Positions 36,898 to 46,360 are shown, counted from the first letter of the stretch. The stretch is DNA of 64,000 bases from Ectobacillus funiculus (GCF_004138295.1 NZ_SCFM01000007.1:234372-298371), one strand, 5' to 3'. Translations and numbers: made by a program. The notes: a model not told the origin generated them from the letters alone.

Positions 36898-37398
36898 TTA
36901 TAAAATCTTTTCAAAGCACTGATAGGGATGCTTACGGAAAGGAAATCGTATTTGTCCTACTGGGTTATACCCTGCTCTTTCATACATCGTTATAGCAGCA
37001 GGGTTTGCCGTATAGGCATCTAATCGAATACTTGTGTATCCTTGGGATGTAGCCAAAGCCTCTGCATGCAGCAGAAGCTGTTTACCAATTCCTTTCCCCT
37101 GTGAATCAGGATGCACCGCTAAACGATGGATCACGGCAGGTCTTCCTTCTTTATCACTCCATGGAAGACCTGCATATTTGAAGCTTTGATCTTCATTCAA
37201 AACTACGACACCTATGCAAAATCCATCATTCAATATAGCATGGAGATGCCCACCTTTCAGGTCTTTACCGATGACAAATTCATTTAGGTAAAATCGATCC
37301 CATTGATCCACTCCATTGTTTCTCAAATGCTTGGTAACAGTAACGTATAAAGACTTTATAGATTTCAAGCTATTTATAGAAGCGATTTCTATGTTCAC
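36898..37398 (-). CDS. GNAT-family N-acetyltransferase
   Basis: A 166-residue acetyltransferase with VIHRLAVHPDSQGKGIGKQL (acetyl-CoA motif A) and LDAYTANPAAITMYERAGYN (motif B). The substrate is unknown. The start is GTG at 37398 behind GGGAG; an overlapping ATG one base earlier is out of frame. Confidence 0.88.
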   Translation of the reverse strand: MNIEIASINSLKSIKSLYVTVTKHLRNNGVDQWDRFYLNEFVIGKDLKGGHLHAILNDGFCIGVVVLNEDQSFKYAGLPWSDKEGRPAVIHRLAVHPDSQGKGIGKQLLLHAEALATSQGYTSIRLDAYTANPAAITMYERAGYNPVGQIRFPFRKHPYQCFEKIL

Positions 37399-37523
37399 AT
37401 TTTTACTCCCTTTTCATTTGTTTTATGAACTCAGGAACAAATCCTCAGTAAACATTCCTTGGAAACCAAATGGAATATGGTGCGACACCAATGCCCTTCC
37501 TATTTAAATCCCTTCTAATCAAA

Positions 37524-37552
37524 CATAACAAACCGACTAGCGGTTTGTTATG
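37524..37552. terminator. Hairpin terminator
   Basis: CATAACAAACCG pairs with CGGTTTGTTATG around ACTAG and is followed by TTTTAAAAAAA. It lies upstream of the GNAT gene, so the gene it once served is not obvious. Confidence 0.65.
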
Positions 37553-37739
37553 TTTTAAAAAAATAACTGCCTAGAGTGTTCCCTGCTTCAATTGAAGTTC
37601 TCGTCAATACCTTTTTTCTTCTGCCTGTAGTGCTTCATAATTATTTCTCAAGATATTTCATAAATACCAACGGTCGACTTGTAATTTGATTATACATACC
37701 GCTGGTCGGTCCGTCAATGGGGTTTGAATTTTTTTCCAA

Positions 37740-37935
37740 ATATTTGAGTTAGTAAAAAGGAAGGCTAAGCGGGAAGCAGCTACACATTGAAAGCCTAAAA
37801 AAAGAGATTTGTATGGAATAGGAGAAGTAACAAAAGGGGACTTCCAGTGGGTGAAAAAAGTATCTCAAGGAATCCAAGACTAGTATATGGAATTGGAAGC
37901 AGAAAAAGCAGTTTATGTGGCCCTGACGCATACCT
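37740..37935 (+). pseudogene. Unidentified degenerate reading frame
   Basis: The plus strand reads FELVKRKAKREAATH, stop, KPKKRDLYGIGEVTKGDFQW then VKKVSQGIQD, stop, YMELEAEKAVYVALTHT, stop. Coding-like composition with two internal stops points to a decayed gene. I do not recognise the family. The minus-strand frame here is a shadow. Confidence 0.4.
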
Positions 37936-38024
37936 AATTTCGTTCATGTTTATCCTTATAGTAGCACGGGGAGGGGAAGGTGATTATTTACTTTAAAATT
38001 CTCTCCTTCCCCTCAATAATAGCC

Positions 38025-38576
38025 TTATGAATTCAGTTGTTTAATAAACTCCTTCATAAAGCCCGGAAGATCCGGCCATGCATGACCGGAAATTAGATTC
38101 CCTTGAACGTGAAGGTGATTTTCAATATAGGTTGCACCACATGCCTCCACATCCGGCTTGCAGGCGATATAAGCAGTCAACTCACGGCCTTCTAAGTATT
38201 GACGAACCGTTGTTAACACAAGGCTGGCATGGCAGATGGCCCCAACAGGTTTATTCGCCTCAAAGAAATGGGCCACAATCCTTGGGACATTTTCATTTAA
38301 ACGAATATATTCCGGAGCTCTTCCTCCTGGAATAATCAGACCATCATATTCTTCAGGATTTACATCCTCGAAGGCTAACTGTGATTCAATTAAGTATCCT
38401 TTGCTCTCCGTATAAGTATCCCAGCCGATAAAATCATGAACGACCGTTTGCAGCTTCTTTTTTGATGGAGCCGCTATTTGTACATCGAATCCTTCTTCTA
38501 AACAACGAAAATACGGGTAGTAAATTTCCAAAGCCTCAACAGCATCTCCTGCTATAATTAGAACTTTTTTTGACAT
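38025..38576 (-). CDS. DJ-1/PfpI-family protein
   Basis: A 183-residue DJ-1/PfpI-fold protein with IIPGGRAPEYIRLNENVPRI and the nucleophile elbow VGAICHASLVL, whose Cys and neighbouring His match the PfpI-type site. GHAWPDLPGFMKEF lies near the C-terminus. Members include glutathione-independent glyoxalases, deglycases and intracellular peptidases; which applies is uncertain. MSKKVLIIAG at 38576 is taken as start; an extension to 38618 lacks support. Confidence 0.88.
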   Translation of the reverse strand: MSKKVLIIAGDAVEALEIYYPYFRCLEEGFDVQIAAPSKKKLQTVVHDFIGWDTYTESKGYLIESQLAFEDVNPEEYDGLIIPGGRAPEYIRLNENVPRIVAHFFEANKPVGAICHASLVLTTVRQYLEGRELTAYIACKPDVEACGATYIENHLHVQGNLISGHAWPDLPGFMKEFIKQLNS

Positions 38577-38930
38577 AGAAATAATTCCCTTCTCTTCAAA
38601 ATTAGGATTTACCTTCAAATATTATACATTCTCCATGTTACCATTAATTCCCTCCTCCGGGTCGCAATCCATCTTCATCAACTTAAAATAAGATATGGAC
38701 ATCGCTTGTTTTTTCACTAGGCTAATCAAGAGGTTCAAGCACGGAGTCTGCCATTTTGGGCCTTGGAGCTAGACATCACCCCAAAAATTATATTTTCTTA
38801 CAGTGCAAGAAAAATTAATGCATTCCAAACTAAAAATAAACAGCTTGACGATTCAGATTTATCTACATATAATTCACTTGATTGGGCTATCCAACAGCCC
38901 AGGTGATTAACTAAACCTGGAGGTCGATTC
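38577..38930. other. Gene-free stretch 5' of the GntR gene
   Basis: No gene is seen. The segment around 38770-38812 (GAGCTAGACATC, then TATATTTTCTTACAGTGCAAG) resembles the decayed 3' end of the dispersed repeat. Confidence 0.4.
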
Positions 38931-39653
38931 ATGAGTAATGAAATTTTCTCGGGCTTGCGTAATGAAAGACTATACGAAAAAATAGTGGTACAAATTAGAC
39001 AATTGATACAGGATGGAAAGTTAAAGCCAGGAGATCGTTTACCAGGTGAACGTGAGCTAGCACAAACTTTAGGCTGCAGCCGCACCTCCTTACGTGAGGC
39101 TTGCCGCGTGTTAGAGTCAGAGGGGCTCATTATTTCCAAGCCTGGTGGCGGGCGATTTATTCAACATGTGGATCAGAATATGATGCCAGGGTATCGCTTT
39201 AATCCTATAGACATGCTTGAAAAGACAGCTATTATTTACTTCTTGGAGGCAAGAGAAACTCTTGAACCAAAAATCGCGGAGTTAGCTAGTCAAAGGGCAA
39301 CTGTAGAAAATATAGAAAAGATGGAACAGATCTTATTAAAAATGGAAGATCAGCTGAAATATCCAGATCAAAAGGTAGAAGCAGATAGCAGCTTTCATTT
39401 AGCTTTAGCTGAAGCTACGCAAAACTTTGTTTTTGTATCCATGATGGAAACGAATTTAAACATGATTCGCCAGATTCGAAAACAAACTTTGAATTCAAAA
39501 GAACGCTATCCTCAATCTCTAGCAGAGCACCGAGCTATTTTAGAGGCAATCAAACATCGTAAGACGTCCGAGGCTGTTGAAGCCACTTATATCCATCTTC
39601 AACATCTGCGGGATAATATATTAAAAAATTATCCAGAACAAGAAGAGAATTAA
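38931..39653 (+). CDS. GntR-family regulator, FadR/FCD subfamily
   Basis: The 240-residue protein has a winged helix (KLKPGDRLPGERELAQTLGC, SRTSLREACRVLESEGLI) followed by the all-helical FCD ligand domain (YFLEARETLEPKIAELASQR, FHLALAEATQN, LAEHRAILEAI). FCD proteins sense small organic acids. The ATG follows CTGGAGGTCG. Its target genes are not adjacent: a hairpin repeat and a small gene follow, and upstream lies a gene-free gap. Confidence 0.9.
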   Translation: MSNEIFSGLRNERLYEKIVVQIRQLIQDGKLKPGDRLPGERELAQTLGCSRTSLREACRVLESEGLIISKPGGGRFIQHVDQNMMPGYRFNPIDMLEKTAIIYFLEARETLEPKIAELASQRATVENIEKMEQILLKMEDQLKYPDQKVEADSSFHLALAEATQNFVFVSMMETNLNMIRQIRKQTLNSKERYPQSLAEHRAILEAIKHRKTSEAVEATYIHLQHLRDNILKNYPEQEEN

Positions 39654-39716
39654 TTCAATTAGTAGGGAGAACACTTGTATTGGGAAAGTACCGAGAGATC
39701 GAAAGAAACGGAAACC

Positions 39717-39767
39717 AGACCTTGTCGTTCCAATACGGATGGACAAGGTCGCTTACTGTTGTTTTAT
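39717..39767 (+). repeat. Hairpin repeat B, copy 1
   Basis: AGACCTTGTC and GACAAGGTC pair around GTTCCAATACGGATG, followed by GCTTACTGTTGTTTTA. The same sequence with compensating changes recurs at 59286-59338. It probably acts as the terminator of the GntR gene or of a small RNA. Confidence 0.7.
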
Positions 39768-39843
39768 GCGCCTTTCCCTATTGAATAAAAAACATTTAAT
39801 AACCAATACTAAATTGATTAACTTTGGAAAGGTTGTGTTTTTA

Positions 39844-40047
39844 TTGAATCAAGAAACAAAAGTAGCTAATGAGCTCCAAAAAATGATGACCTGGAACCTA
39901 GTTCCTGTATCAGCTCAAGAAGATATAAATGAGATTTGCGACAGTTTAATGAATGGATCTGTCACACTGACTGAGTTGGAAAATCGAGATCCCTTTGTGG
40001 TAGAAATCATTCATAATGCAATGCACCGAGTAGGAAAAGAACACTGA
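39844..40047 (+). CDS. Small hypothetical protein, 67 aa
   Basis: From the TTG at 39844 the product begins LNQETKVANELQKMMTWNLV and continues PVSAQEDINEICDSLMNGSV to ENRDPFVVEIIHNAMHRVGK. A longer frame from 39739 runs through the hairpin repeat and is unlikely. GGAAAGG is 14 bases upstream, so the start is uncertain. It is acidic and helical. No family is recognised. It is followed by a strong terminator, which supports a real transcript. Confidence 0.5.
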   Translation: MNQETKVANELQKMMTWNLVPVSAQEDINEICDSLMNGSVTLTELENRDPFVVEIIHNAMHRVGKEH

Positions 40048-40072
40048 TCGAACTGCTGGAAAGCGAAGAATG

Positions 40073-40116
40073 AAGCCCAATTTCCTAATTTAATGCTGAG
40101 AAATTGGGCTTTTTTC
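40073..40116 (+). terminator. Terminator after the 67-aa gene
   Basis: AAGCCCAATTTC pairs with GAAATTGGGCTT around a 15-base loop, then TTTTTT. Confidence 0.85.
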
Positions 40117-40338
40117 GTTACTTCAGAAAAGCGCCCTATTCCGGAATAGTCCTTTACTAATATTACCTTATGAAGTCCTTTTCACTTTTCTTGTGCTTTT
40201 TATCCCCAGAATAGTAGTTGAATACAGAACAGTTGGGGTAAGCATAACATAAATTGAGACAGCTGCCACTGCACAGATAATTGCTACGCCCTACAGTCAA
40301 CTCAAGCCTCGGTGAACTGTGAATGCTGACAGCGAAGG

Positions 40339-40755
40339 TCACGCTTTTCTAGTCGAACTGAGAACCTCCAAATAGTGCTGATTGTACATAATGCCTAGGA
40401 TGTTCCCAAAGGGATCGACCACGGAAGCAGTGATGAATCCTTCGCCGCGCTCTGTGGGTGCCTCGTACTCTTTCGCTCCCATAGACAGCAGCTTCTTGAA
40501 AGTTGCTGTTACATCATCGACGTGCCAGTACACTACAGCACCGGCCGGGCCGGTCGCGGAACCATCAGGCGCATAGCGGCTATCGATCAGGCCCAGCTCG
40601 TGCTGGTAGTCGCCGAGGCGAAACTCGACATATCCTGGACGTTCGAAGTATGGTTCGATGCCCAATAGCTCGGCGTACCACTTCTTTGCCGCTACTAGAT
40701 CCTCCGTCCAAAAACTGACTGTGGTAAGTCCTCGCAAAGTCTGGCTGTCGCTCAT
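40339..40755 (-). CDS. VOC-family (glyoxalase/bleomycin-resistance-like) protein
   Basis: A 138-residue vicinal-oxygen-chelate protein with LRGLTTVSFWTEDLVAAKKW, YAELLGIEPYF, VYWHVDDVTATFKKL and VVDPFGNILGIMYN, giving the two beta-alpha-beta-beta-beta modules. The coding sequence is clearly richer in GC than its neighbours (for example 39 of the 60 bases 40561-40620), which suggests recent transfer from a higher-GC donor. GGAGGAGATC precedes the ATG. Upstream and downstream sequence is AT-rich. The substrate is unknown. Confidence 0.85.
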   Translation of the reverse strand: MSDSQTLRGLTTVSFWTEDLVAAKKWYAELLGIEPYFERPGYVEFRLGDYQHELGLIDSRYAPDGSATGPAGAVVYWHVDDVTATFKKLLSMGAKEYEAPTERGEGFITASVVDPFGNILGIMYNQHYLEVLSSTRKA

Positions 40756-41075
40756 AATGGATCTCCTCCTTAATGTTGAGTGGTACTAAACTAAAACCAA
40801 CTAACATCTTCTAATTAACTTCGATTTACTTACGAATACTCCCTTCTCTTATTCAAGAAAATGGACGTTACGACTTTATTTCAAAGCAACACAAACTGAA
40901 CGCTGATTAATCAGCGTCTTTTTGCTACCCCGATATTTCCTGAGCACGTCCACGCTAGCCCGTCAGGCTGGTAAAAACAGAAAGAAAGCAAAAGATTTAA
41001 CGGTGGGAAGATGCTATTTCAGAAGTATTCGATTAACCTCCACTTGCATATTGCTTATGTCTAGAGGTAAAATAA
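40756..41075. other. Intergenic region with a palindromic terminator
   Basis: ACGCTGATTAATCAGCGT (40900-40917) is a perfect 18-bp palindrome followed by CTTTTTG. Otherwise no gene is evident. Confidence 0.6.
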
Positions 41076-41087
41076 GAACATAAGTTC
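41076..41087 (+). promoter_or_regulatory. LexA (SOS) box upstream of yolD-like gene
   Basis: GAACATAAGTTC keeps the GAAC-N4-GTTC arrangement of the Bacillus LexA operator, with one departure from the preferred centre, and lies 24 bases before the yolD-like start. Confidence 0.7.
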
Positions 41088-41110
41088 TGTTTCGGAAGGT
41101 GGTTATCGTA

Positions 41111-41425
41111 ATGAAGGAATGGCGGCCGACAACATTTATATCGGAGCAGATGGCCATGCTAGATGGTTTGCCTCTCACACAAACAAAGGTCAACCAACCA
41201 CAAATAGATGACCAAGCGCTAGAACAATTTGATGCGATGGTAGACGATGCACTGGAGAATAACAACCTGCTGTACGTCGACTTCTGGCGAAATGGATATA
41301 TAGCGCACGTTAGCGGACATGTGCATTACTACGATACACAACGAAATCAACTTCGCATAGTTGACATTAAAAGAAAGGTGCGTTACATAAACGTAAAGGA
41401 CATCGTACATATATCTATGGATTAA
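41111..41425 (+). CDS. YolD-like family protein
   Basis: A 104-residue YolD-like protein beginning MKEWRPTTFISEQMAMLDGL, with DFWRNGYIAHVSGHVHYYD and a final beta-rich part (IVDIKRKVRYINVKDIVHIS). In Bacillus yolD genes usually precede a Y-family DNA polymerase gene (uvrX/yqjW type) in the SOS regulon. Here the LexA box is present but no polymerase follows, so the partner has been lost or lies elsewhere. The start at 41111 is taken after GGAAGGTGG; four in-frame codons earlier are possible. Confidence 0.85.
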   Translation: MKEWRPTTFISEQMAMLDGLPLTQTKVNQPQIDDQALEQFDAMVDDALENNNLLYVDFWRNGYIAHVSGHVHYYDTQRNQLRIVDIKRKVRYINVKDIVHISMD

Positions 41426-41551
41426 GCGTTAGGAGGTGACGCCTTTGATATTGCATATCGTATATCAATTTTTACATTGTTATAGATTGATTTAAAAACA
41501 AACGGTAGGTTTCACTTGTACAATTCTATATCATTTATAACTAATGCAACT

Positions 41552-41665
41552 CTAGATGCGGCTGCTTATCCTATCAAATGAACTTTCTCTCCTAGTTCTT
41601 TCATAAGTAATACGACTATTTTTAGATAACTCTTCTAATATTTGCATGTCTGTGTAATCCAACAT
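41552..41665 (-). pseudogene. Truncated Lrp/AsnC-family regulator gene
   Basis: The minus strand has GAAAGGAG before an ATG at 41665, then MLDYTDMQILEELSKNSRIT, the start of an Lrp/AsnC winged helix. After about 20 residues the sequence leaves the family and stops at 41552. The rest of the gene is deleted. Confidence 0.75.
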
Positions 41666-41831
41666 GAAATTAACTCCTTTCAAAAATAGGGAGTACCAAC
41701 TTTTTATCATGTTTCCCACGCTAAGTCTGAACTCCTTGATGAATAAGCAATTCCCTAAAATGTTCATTTAGCGTGGATTTTACATCAAAATGTTAGTTGG
41801 CCCCCCTACTATTGGGGAGTGTATTGAAGTT

Positions 41832-42647
41832 TCAATCTTCATTGAATACATCTATATTGTTAAACTCTTCTTCTAATATAGCCAAAACCTTTTTATAGGC
41901 ATCTGGTTCGAACCACTGTAATAAGTTCAATTGTTCATAAATTTTTCTTATGCCCATTCGTTCGGTTCTTCTACCTCTGCTTCCGTCACCCAAAAAAAAG
42001 TCATCTAATGCTACGTTATTTGTTACGTTTTTTAAAGTTTTCGCTATATGTTTGCTCAGAGGTAGCATCGGAGAAATTGATGCTCTCGTCGGCACGCCTG
42101 CTTCCGTAATTTCTTTTAATGCATTTAATCTCGCAGGAATGGGAGGGGCTGAAGGGGTGAAAATTTTTCTTATCTTTTCTAAGTCCGTTTCTATAGTCAT
42201 GCTAATAATGATTTTATCATCAAACTTCTTAAATAAATCCAGATCCCTTGTTACCAAAGGTGAGCGTGTGTGCACTAGTAAGTTGTCAATATCATCTTTT
42301 AGCATCAACATCGTTTGAAGAAGTGAACGTGTTAATTTTGTCTTCGCTTCTATTCCTTGATAAGGGTCTGTTGCAGTGCTCATAAAAATAGATACAGGAG
42401 TACCTTTCTTCTTCGCTTTTTTTATTTCCTTTTCCAATAACTCCGCAGCATTCGTTTTTATATCTACGTATTTACCCCATTCTTGTTCTCTGTATTTAGC
42501 TGCTGGCATTTCTCTTACATAGCAATATTTACAACCAAATGAGCAACCCACATATGGATTCAATGTAAATGTAAATCCACTTCCGTCTAACAAACCATTT
42601 GCAGGTGTCAAAATCGACTTAGAGTGTATGTTTTTAAATTCAACCAT
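41832..42647 (-). CDS. Radical SAM protein, SplB-like family
   Basis: The 271-residue protein has the radical SAM cluster motif CSFGCKYCYV (C-x3-C-x2-C) at about residues 35-44. Further conserved parts are FMSTATDPYQGIEAKTKLTR, HTRSPLVTRDLDLFKK, ISMTIETD and RASISPMLPLS, the layout of the spore-photoproduct-lyase-related radical SAM family. True SplB has a different N-terminus, so a lyase function is not claimed. It is monocistronic with a weak ribosome binding site (GGAAG). Confidence 0.87.
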   Translation of the reverse strand: MVEFKNIHSKSILTPANGLLDGSGFTFTLNPYVGCSFGCKYCYVREMPAAKYREQEWGKYVDIKTNAAELLEKEIKKAKKKGTPVSIFMSTATDPYQGIEAKTKLTRSLLQTMLMLKDDIDNLLVHTRSPLVTRDLDLFKKFDDKIIISMTIETDLEKIRKIFTPSAPPIPARLNALKEITEAGVPTRASISPMLPLSKHIAKTLKNVTNNVALDDFFLGDGSRGRRTERMGIRKIYEQLNLLQWFEPDAYKKVLAILEEEFNNIDVFNED

Positions 42648-42723
42648 AGTCTTTGTACTTCCATTTCGAATTCTATAATTGGCTTTGACTTCTTTTTAAA
42701 CAATTTCTAAATAATTATAATCC

Positions 42724-42837
42724 TCAACTGTAATTGGACGCAATCCGGAAGTCTTTCGGTAATTTCTGAAGCATATTTTCTTCTCCCACGATATCAAGAA
42801 GCATTTCTTTCATAGTAATCTTGTTCTCAAGACTCAT
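42724..42837 (-). CDS. Possible 37-residue ORF
   Basis: The minus strand reads MSLENKITMKEMLLDIVGEE then NMLQKLPKDFRIASNYS and TGA. The sequence looks protein-like, but the ribosome binding site (AGGGAA) is weak. It may be a small gene or the N-terminal piece of a lost one. No family is recognised. Confidence 0.3.
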   Translation of the reverse strand: MSLENKITMKEMLLDIVGEENMLQKLPKDFRIASNYS

Positions 42838-42961
42838 TATACCTATTCCCTAATCCACTATATCAACAGAACGATAAACTAACACCTCATAAAAAATGAA
42901 TAGCAGCCTCGTTTGAGACTGCCCGTTCTCTTAACATAGTCTTCTTTTTTGTGAAATTACT

Positions 42962-44251
42962 TCACGCTGAATGCTGAGATAATTTCGTGTCGGCAGCTTC
43001 AATCGGTTCTAGATCCGTAAGCAGGAATGCATAGCTCAGAATCCCAATGACTAGAAACGCTGCTGCTATTAGGAATGCATACATAAAGGAGCCTGTGGCT
43101 TGAACAATAAATCCTGTCGTAATTGGTGCCACGATTGCCATTGCATTGTTTCCAAAGGTTAAAAGTCCTGTCAAAGTTCCCACACTTCCCTTAGGTGCAA
43201 TAAATGTTGGGATGCTGTAGGCAACCGCCGAAGTAACTACAAGCCCACCAAGTGCCATTGAAATCCAAAATACAGCCATATTTGGGTTATGTGTAAACGC
43301 CGCGCCAATGATGGACAAACCGAGAAGCAGACCGCTCACTAAAAAGATTTTGCATACACGAGTTCTATTATAGCCTTTATGGATGAGACGATCGACGAGC
43401 CAGCCACCAATGACCAGTTCTGTAATCGTGCCCACAATCCACGGTATCGCCGAATACCACCCCGATTTCAGGATAGACATGTGCATCTCCGTCGCAAGGT
43501 AACCTGGAAGCCAGGTTAGAAATAAAAACCATGAATATCCATAGGCTGCAAATCCAATGAATACTGCCCATACTTTTCGTTTAGTTAATAGATAACGTAT
43601 ATTCTTGATGGCACTGCCTGATGCTTCCTCTGAACTTTGTGAACCGCCCTCGGTAATGTATTTATACTCTTCTTTCGTCAATCGTTTATCTTCATGAGGT
43701 TCACGGTACCATATCCAATACACAATGGCATAAAGAAAACTGAGAATCGCAGTTGCAAGAAAGCCGCCGCGCCATCCCCATTCGGTCACAATCAAAGCTA
43801 GTATCGGAGCACCAATTGCATTGGAAAGTTTAGACTGCGAATCATAGACAGCTACGGCTCTCCCTCGTTCATTTCGAGGAACCCAATGACTGACTGCTTT
43901 GGCTGCAGATGGGAAGAATGGAGCCTCCCCAACCCCCAATAAGACTCTAGACAAGATAATTAATCCCCATCCATTAGCTACTGCGGTTAAAAGGCAAGCT
44001 ACTGTCCATATAACCGTCGCCACTCGTGTTACCCATTTAACTCCTATTTTATCCAGTAAAGGTCCAATGGGAAGTTGAAGAAGAGCGTACGACCATGCAA
44101 AGGCAGATAAAAAGATCCCCACCTGTCCCGGCGTCAAATTAAATTCCTTTTGTAATAACGGCATCGCGACTGACATATTGATGCGATCAAAATAGTTCAC
44201 CACCACGCCAAATGCAATTAAGATTACAATTGACCAACGATGATTTTTCAT
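42962..44251 (-). CDS. MFS transporter, anion:cation symporter (sugar-acid) type
   Basis: A 429-residue, twelve-helix transporter with the ACS-family N-terminus (VVNYFDRINMSVAMPLLQKE), LLGVGEAPFFPSAAKAVSHW and ERGRAVAVYDSQSKLSNAIG. The family takes up galactonate, glucarate, tartrate and similar carboxylates with protons. It lies 350 bases downstream of the ThDP enzyme gene in the same direction and probably imports the substrate of that pathway. A CcpA-like cre site precedes it. Confidence 0.9.
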   Translation of the reverse strand: MKNHRWSIVILIAFGVVVNYFDRINMSVAMPLLQKEFNLTPGQVGIFLSAFAWSYALLQLPIGPLLDKIGVKWVTRVATVIWTVACLLTAVANGWGLIILSRVLLGVGEAPFFPSAAKAVSHWVPRNERGRAVAVYDSQSKLSNAIGAPILALIVTEWGWRGGFLATAILSFLYAIVYWIWYREPHEDKRLTKEEYKYITEGGSQSSEEASGSAIKNIRYLLTKRKVWAVFIGFAAYGYSWFLFLTWLPGYLATEMHMSILKSGWYSAIPWIVGTITELVIGGWLVDRLIHKGYNRTRVCKIFLVSGLLLGLSIIGAAFTHNPNMAVFWISMALGGLVVTSAVAYSIPTFIAPKGSVGTLTGLLTFGNNAMAIVAPITTGFIVQATGSFMYAFLIAAAFLVIGILSYAFLLTDLEPIEAADTKLSQHSA

Positions 44252-44602
44252 ACGTTCCCTCCATTCACCAAAATATTCATCTATTTATAGATACGCACTT
44301 TCATTTCTTGTGAATAATCTATAGTAGAGTTTTAATCATCAATGGTATACGCCCGCATGTAAGATCATCTGTCTGTAACTGATACACATTGACTCTAGGA
44401 GTAGTCATCTCCCTTTAAAAAATTGGCATCGCTTTCATTTTTCTAACTATTCCTTACATAGCAAACTCTATTTATTTTAACAGCTATGGCAAACTGAATG
44501 ATGGAATACCTCTATCAAACGTAGAGCTCCATTCATGTACTTTCTTCAGTCATTAGATAATGGCAAACATCTCCTGACTTATGATAATCTCACCATTAAA
44601 GA
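44252..44602. promoter_or_regulatory. Intergenic region with a CcpA-type cre site
   Basis: TTGGCATCGCTTTCAT at 44423-44438 fits the cre consensus WTGNAANCGNWWNCAW with one mismatch. It is 172 bases upstream of the MFS start and would allow carbon catabolite repression. Nothing else stands out. Confidence 0.5.
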
Positions 44603-46360
44603 TTAAACGGATACGTGATGAACCTTCTTATTAGGCGAATAGATATCCATGATGTTCCAGTGTCCAGCAGTTGGAACCGGATTATTTAACATGGCCACAT
44701 CAATAACAAACGGTTTGTTAGACTCAATAGCTCGTTTTAATACAGATTTAAATTCTTCTGCTGACTGAATCTTAACCCCTTCCACCCCGTATGCTTTTGC
44801 GATACTTGCAAAGTCTGGGGAATACGGTTCTCCATCAATTTGGAACACAGTACCAAGGGTTGTGCCGTAATGAGCTTTTTGTAATCCTGCAATTGTACCG
44901 AACGCATAGTTGTTCATAATAACCCAAACCACCGGGATATTTTCTTCGGCAGCTGTAGCAAGCAAAGCAGGATTTTGTCCAAAACCGCCATCTCCTACTA
45001 ATGAAACGACCACTTTATCTGGTTGTGCGATCTTTGCCCCTAATGCAGCTGGAGCTCCGAATCCCATTGTGGCAAAACCGCCAGGAGTTAAGATGCTTCC
45101 TGCCTCGTAAATCGGGAATTGCTGCCCGACCCCATTTTTATTCCAGCCTACATCAGTGGTGATAATCGCATCTTTAGGAAGTACTTCACGAACTTCTTCC
45201 AAAATACGCTGCGGTTGCATCGGGAATGAATGATCCATGATATATTGTTTATTGCTGTTTTTAAATTCTTTCCGATAAGCTGCAATCTCTTGTGCGAGCT
45301 CCTCGTTTTGTAATCCATGCGGCAAAAGCTCTTTTGCTACACGGTTAAGAACTGCTAGAGCCTGTTTCAAGTCAGCAACAACCCCAATTTCCACTGGATA
45401 GTTCCTACCAATTTCACTCGGATCAATGTCAATTTGAATTAATTTGGTGGGCGGGAAATTAAACGTATATTCCGATTCCCAAGAACTGCAGTCCGCTTCA
45501 GCAAAACGAGTGCCTAATGCGAAAATATAATCTGCCGCTTTGCATTTATCATTAATAAACCTTGTTCCCCAGAACCCTGTCATTCCTAATGTTAACGGAT
45601 GGTCATCGGAGACGGCACCTTTCCCCATCAGGGAATGAGCTACTGGAATACTCAAGTGCTCTACCAATTCTCTTAACTCTTTAGAAGCATCAGCTAACAT
45701 AATTCCCCCGCCAACATAGAATAGCGGATTTTTAGCGTTTGCAAGCTTTTCAATAATGTTTCTAGCTGTTATATCGTCAATGGAAGGCTTGTGAAGTGTT
45801 TTCGTGTTATGATTTAATTTTTCAAATAGAGCTACATCAATTTCTTTAGAGAAAATATCCATCGGGACAGATACTAAAACCGGGCCAGGATTTCCGCTTT
45901 CAGCAAGTTGGAAGGCCTTTTCAATAATTTCCGGAAATAAATCTGGGCGATCTACACGCCAAGCGCGTTTTACAAAAGGACGATAAATTTCATGCTGTGA
46001 AGCATCGGCATGCAAATTGACTTCTTGATGTGGATGTTTTCCATAGTAATGACTCGGGACATCACCAGCAATAACAACCATTGGAATAGAATCTAGTGCT
46101 GCATTGGCAACTCCTGTAGCAGCATTTGTTAATCCAGGACCTAAATGGCTTAATACAACTGATGTTTGTTTTTTCGCTCTCGCATATCCGTCAGCTATAT
46201 GGGCAGCGATTTGCTCGTGTCTGACGTTCATAAATTTGATGGAGCTGTTTTCCAAAGCTGTTAAAACCGCAATGTTTGTATGTCCACAAAGACCAAAGAT
46301 GTGTTCTACTCCCCTGTTTTCAAGATATTTCACTAGTTGATGAGAAATCAGGCCTTTCAT
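44603..46360 (-). CDS. ThDP-dependent carboligase/lyase, acetolactate-synthase-like
   Basis: The 585-residue protein has the three-domain ThDP fold. The catalytic Glu is in RHEQIAAHIADGYAR (about 44-58). The ThDP-magnesium motif is VSLVGDGGFGQNP ending at VIMNNYAFG. Presence of the Glu argues against glyoxylate carboligase. A second, true IlvB is at 62011 with its small subunit, and this protein has no partner, so it is probably catabolic (2-oxo acid or aldehyde cleavage/ligation). It overlaps the upstream alcohol dehydrogenase by four bases (ATGA), indicating coupling. Confidence 0.85.
   Translation of the reverse strand: MKGLISHQLVKYLENRGVEHIFGLCGHTNIAVLTALENSSIKFMNVRHEQIAAHIADGYARAKKQTSVVLSHLGPGLTNAATGVANAALDSIPMVVIAGDVPSHYYGKHPHQEVNLHADASQHEIYRPFVKRAWRVDRPDLFPEIIEKAFQLAESGNPGPVLVSVPMDIFSKEIDVALFEKLNHNTKTLHKPSIDDITARNIIEKLANAKNPLFYVGGGIMLADASKELRELVEHLSIPVAHSLMGKGAVSDDHPLTLGMTGFWGTRFINDKCKAADYIFALGTRFAEADCSSWESEYTFNFPPTKLIQIDIDPSEIGRNYPVEIGVVADLKQALAVLNRVAKELLPHGLQNEELAQEIAAYRKEFKNSNKQYIMDHSFPMQPQRILEEVREVLPKDAIITTDVGWNKNGVGQQFPIYEAGSILTPGGFATMGFGAPAALGAKIAQPDKVVVSLVGDGGFGQNPALLATAAEENIPVVWVIMNNYAFGTIAGLQKAHYGTTLGTVFQIDGEPYSPDFASIAKAYGVEGVKIQSAEEFKSVLKRAIESNKPFVIDVAMLNNPVPTAGHWNIMDIYSPNKKVHHVSV

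Noticed and set aside
37666..37716. TACCAACGGTCGAC / ATACCGCTGGTCGGT as a TetR operator pair
   Set aside because: Arms match poorly and no TetR gene is adjacent.
40170..40290. Minus-strand hydrophobic segment (VAIICAVAAVSIYVML)
   Set aside because: Could be the tail of a lost membrane protein gene, but it is short and unassignable.
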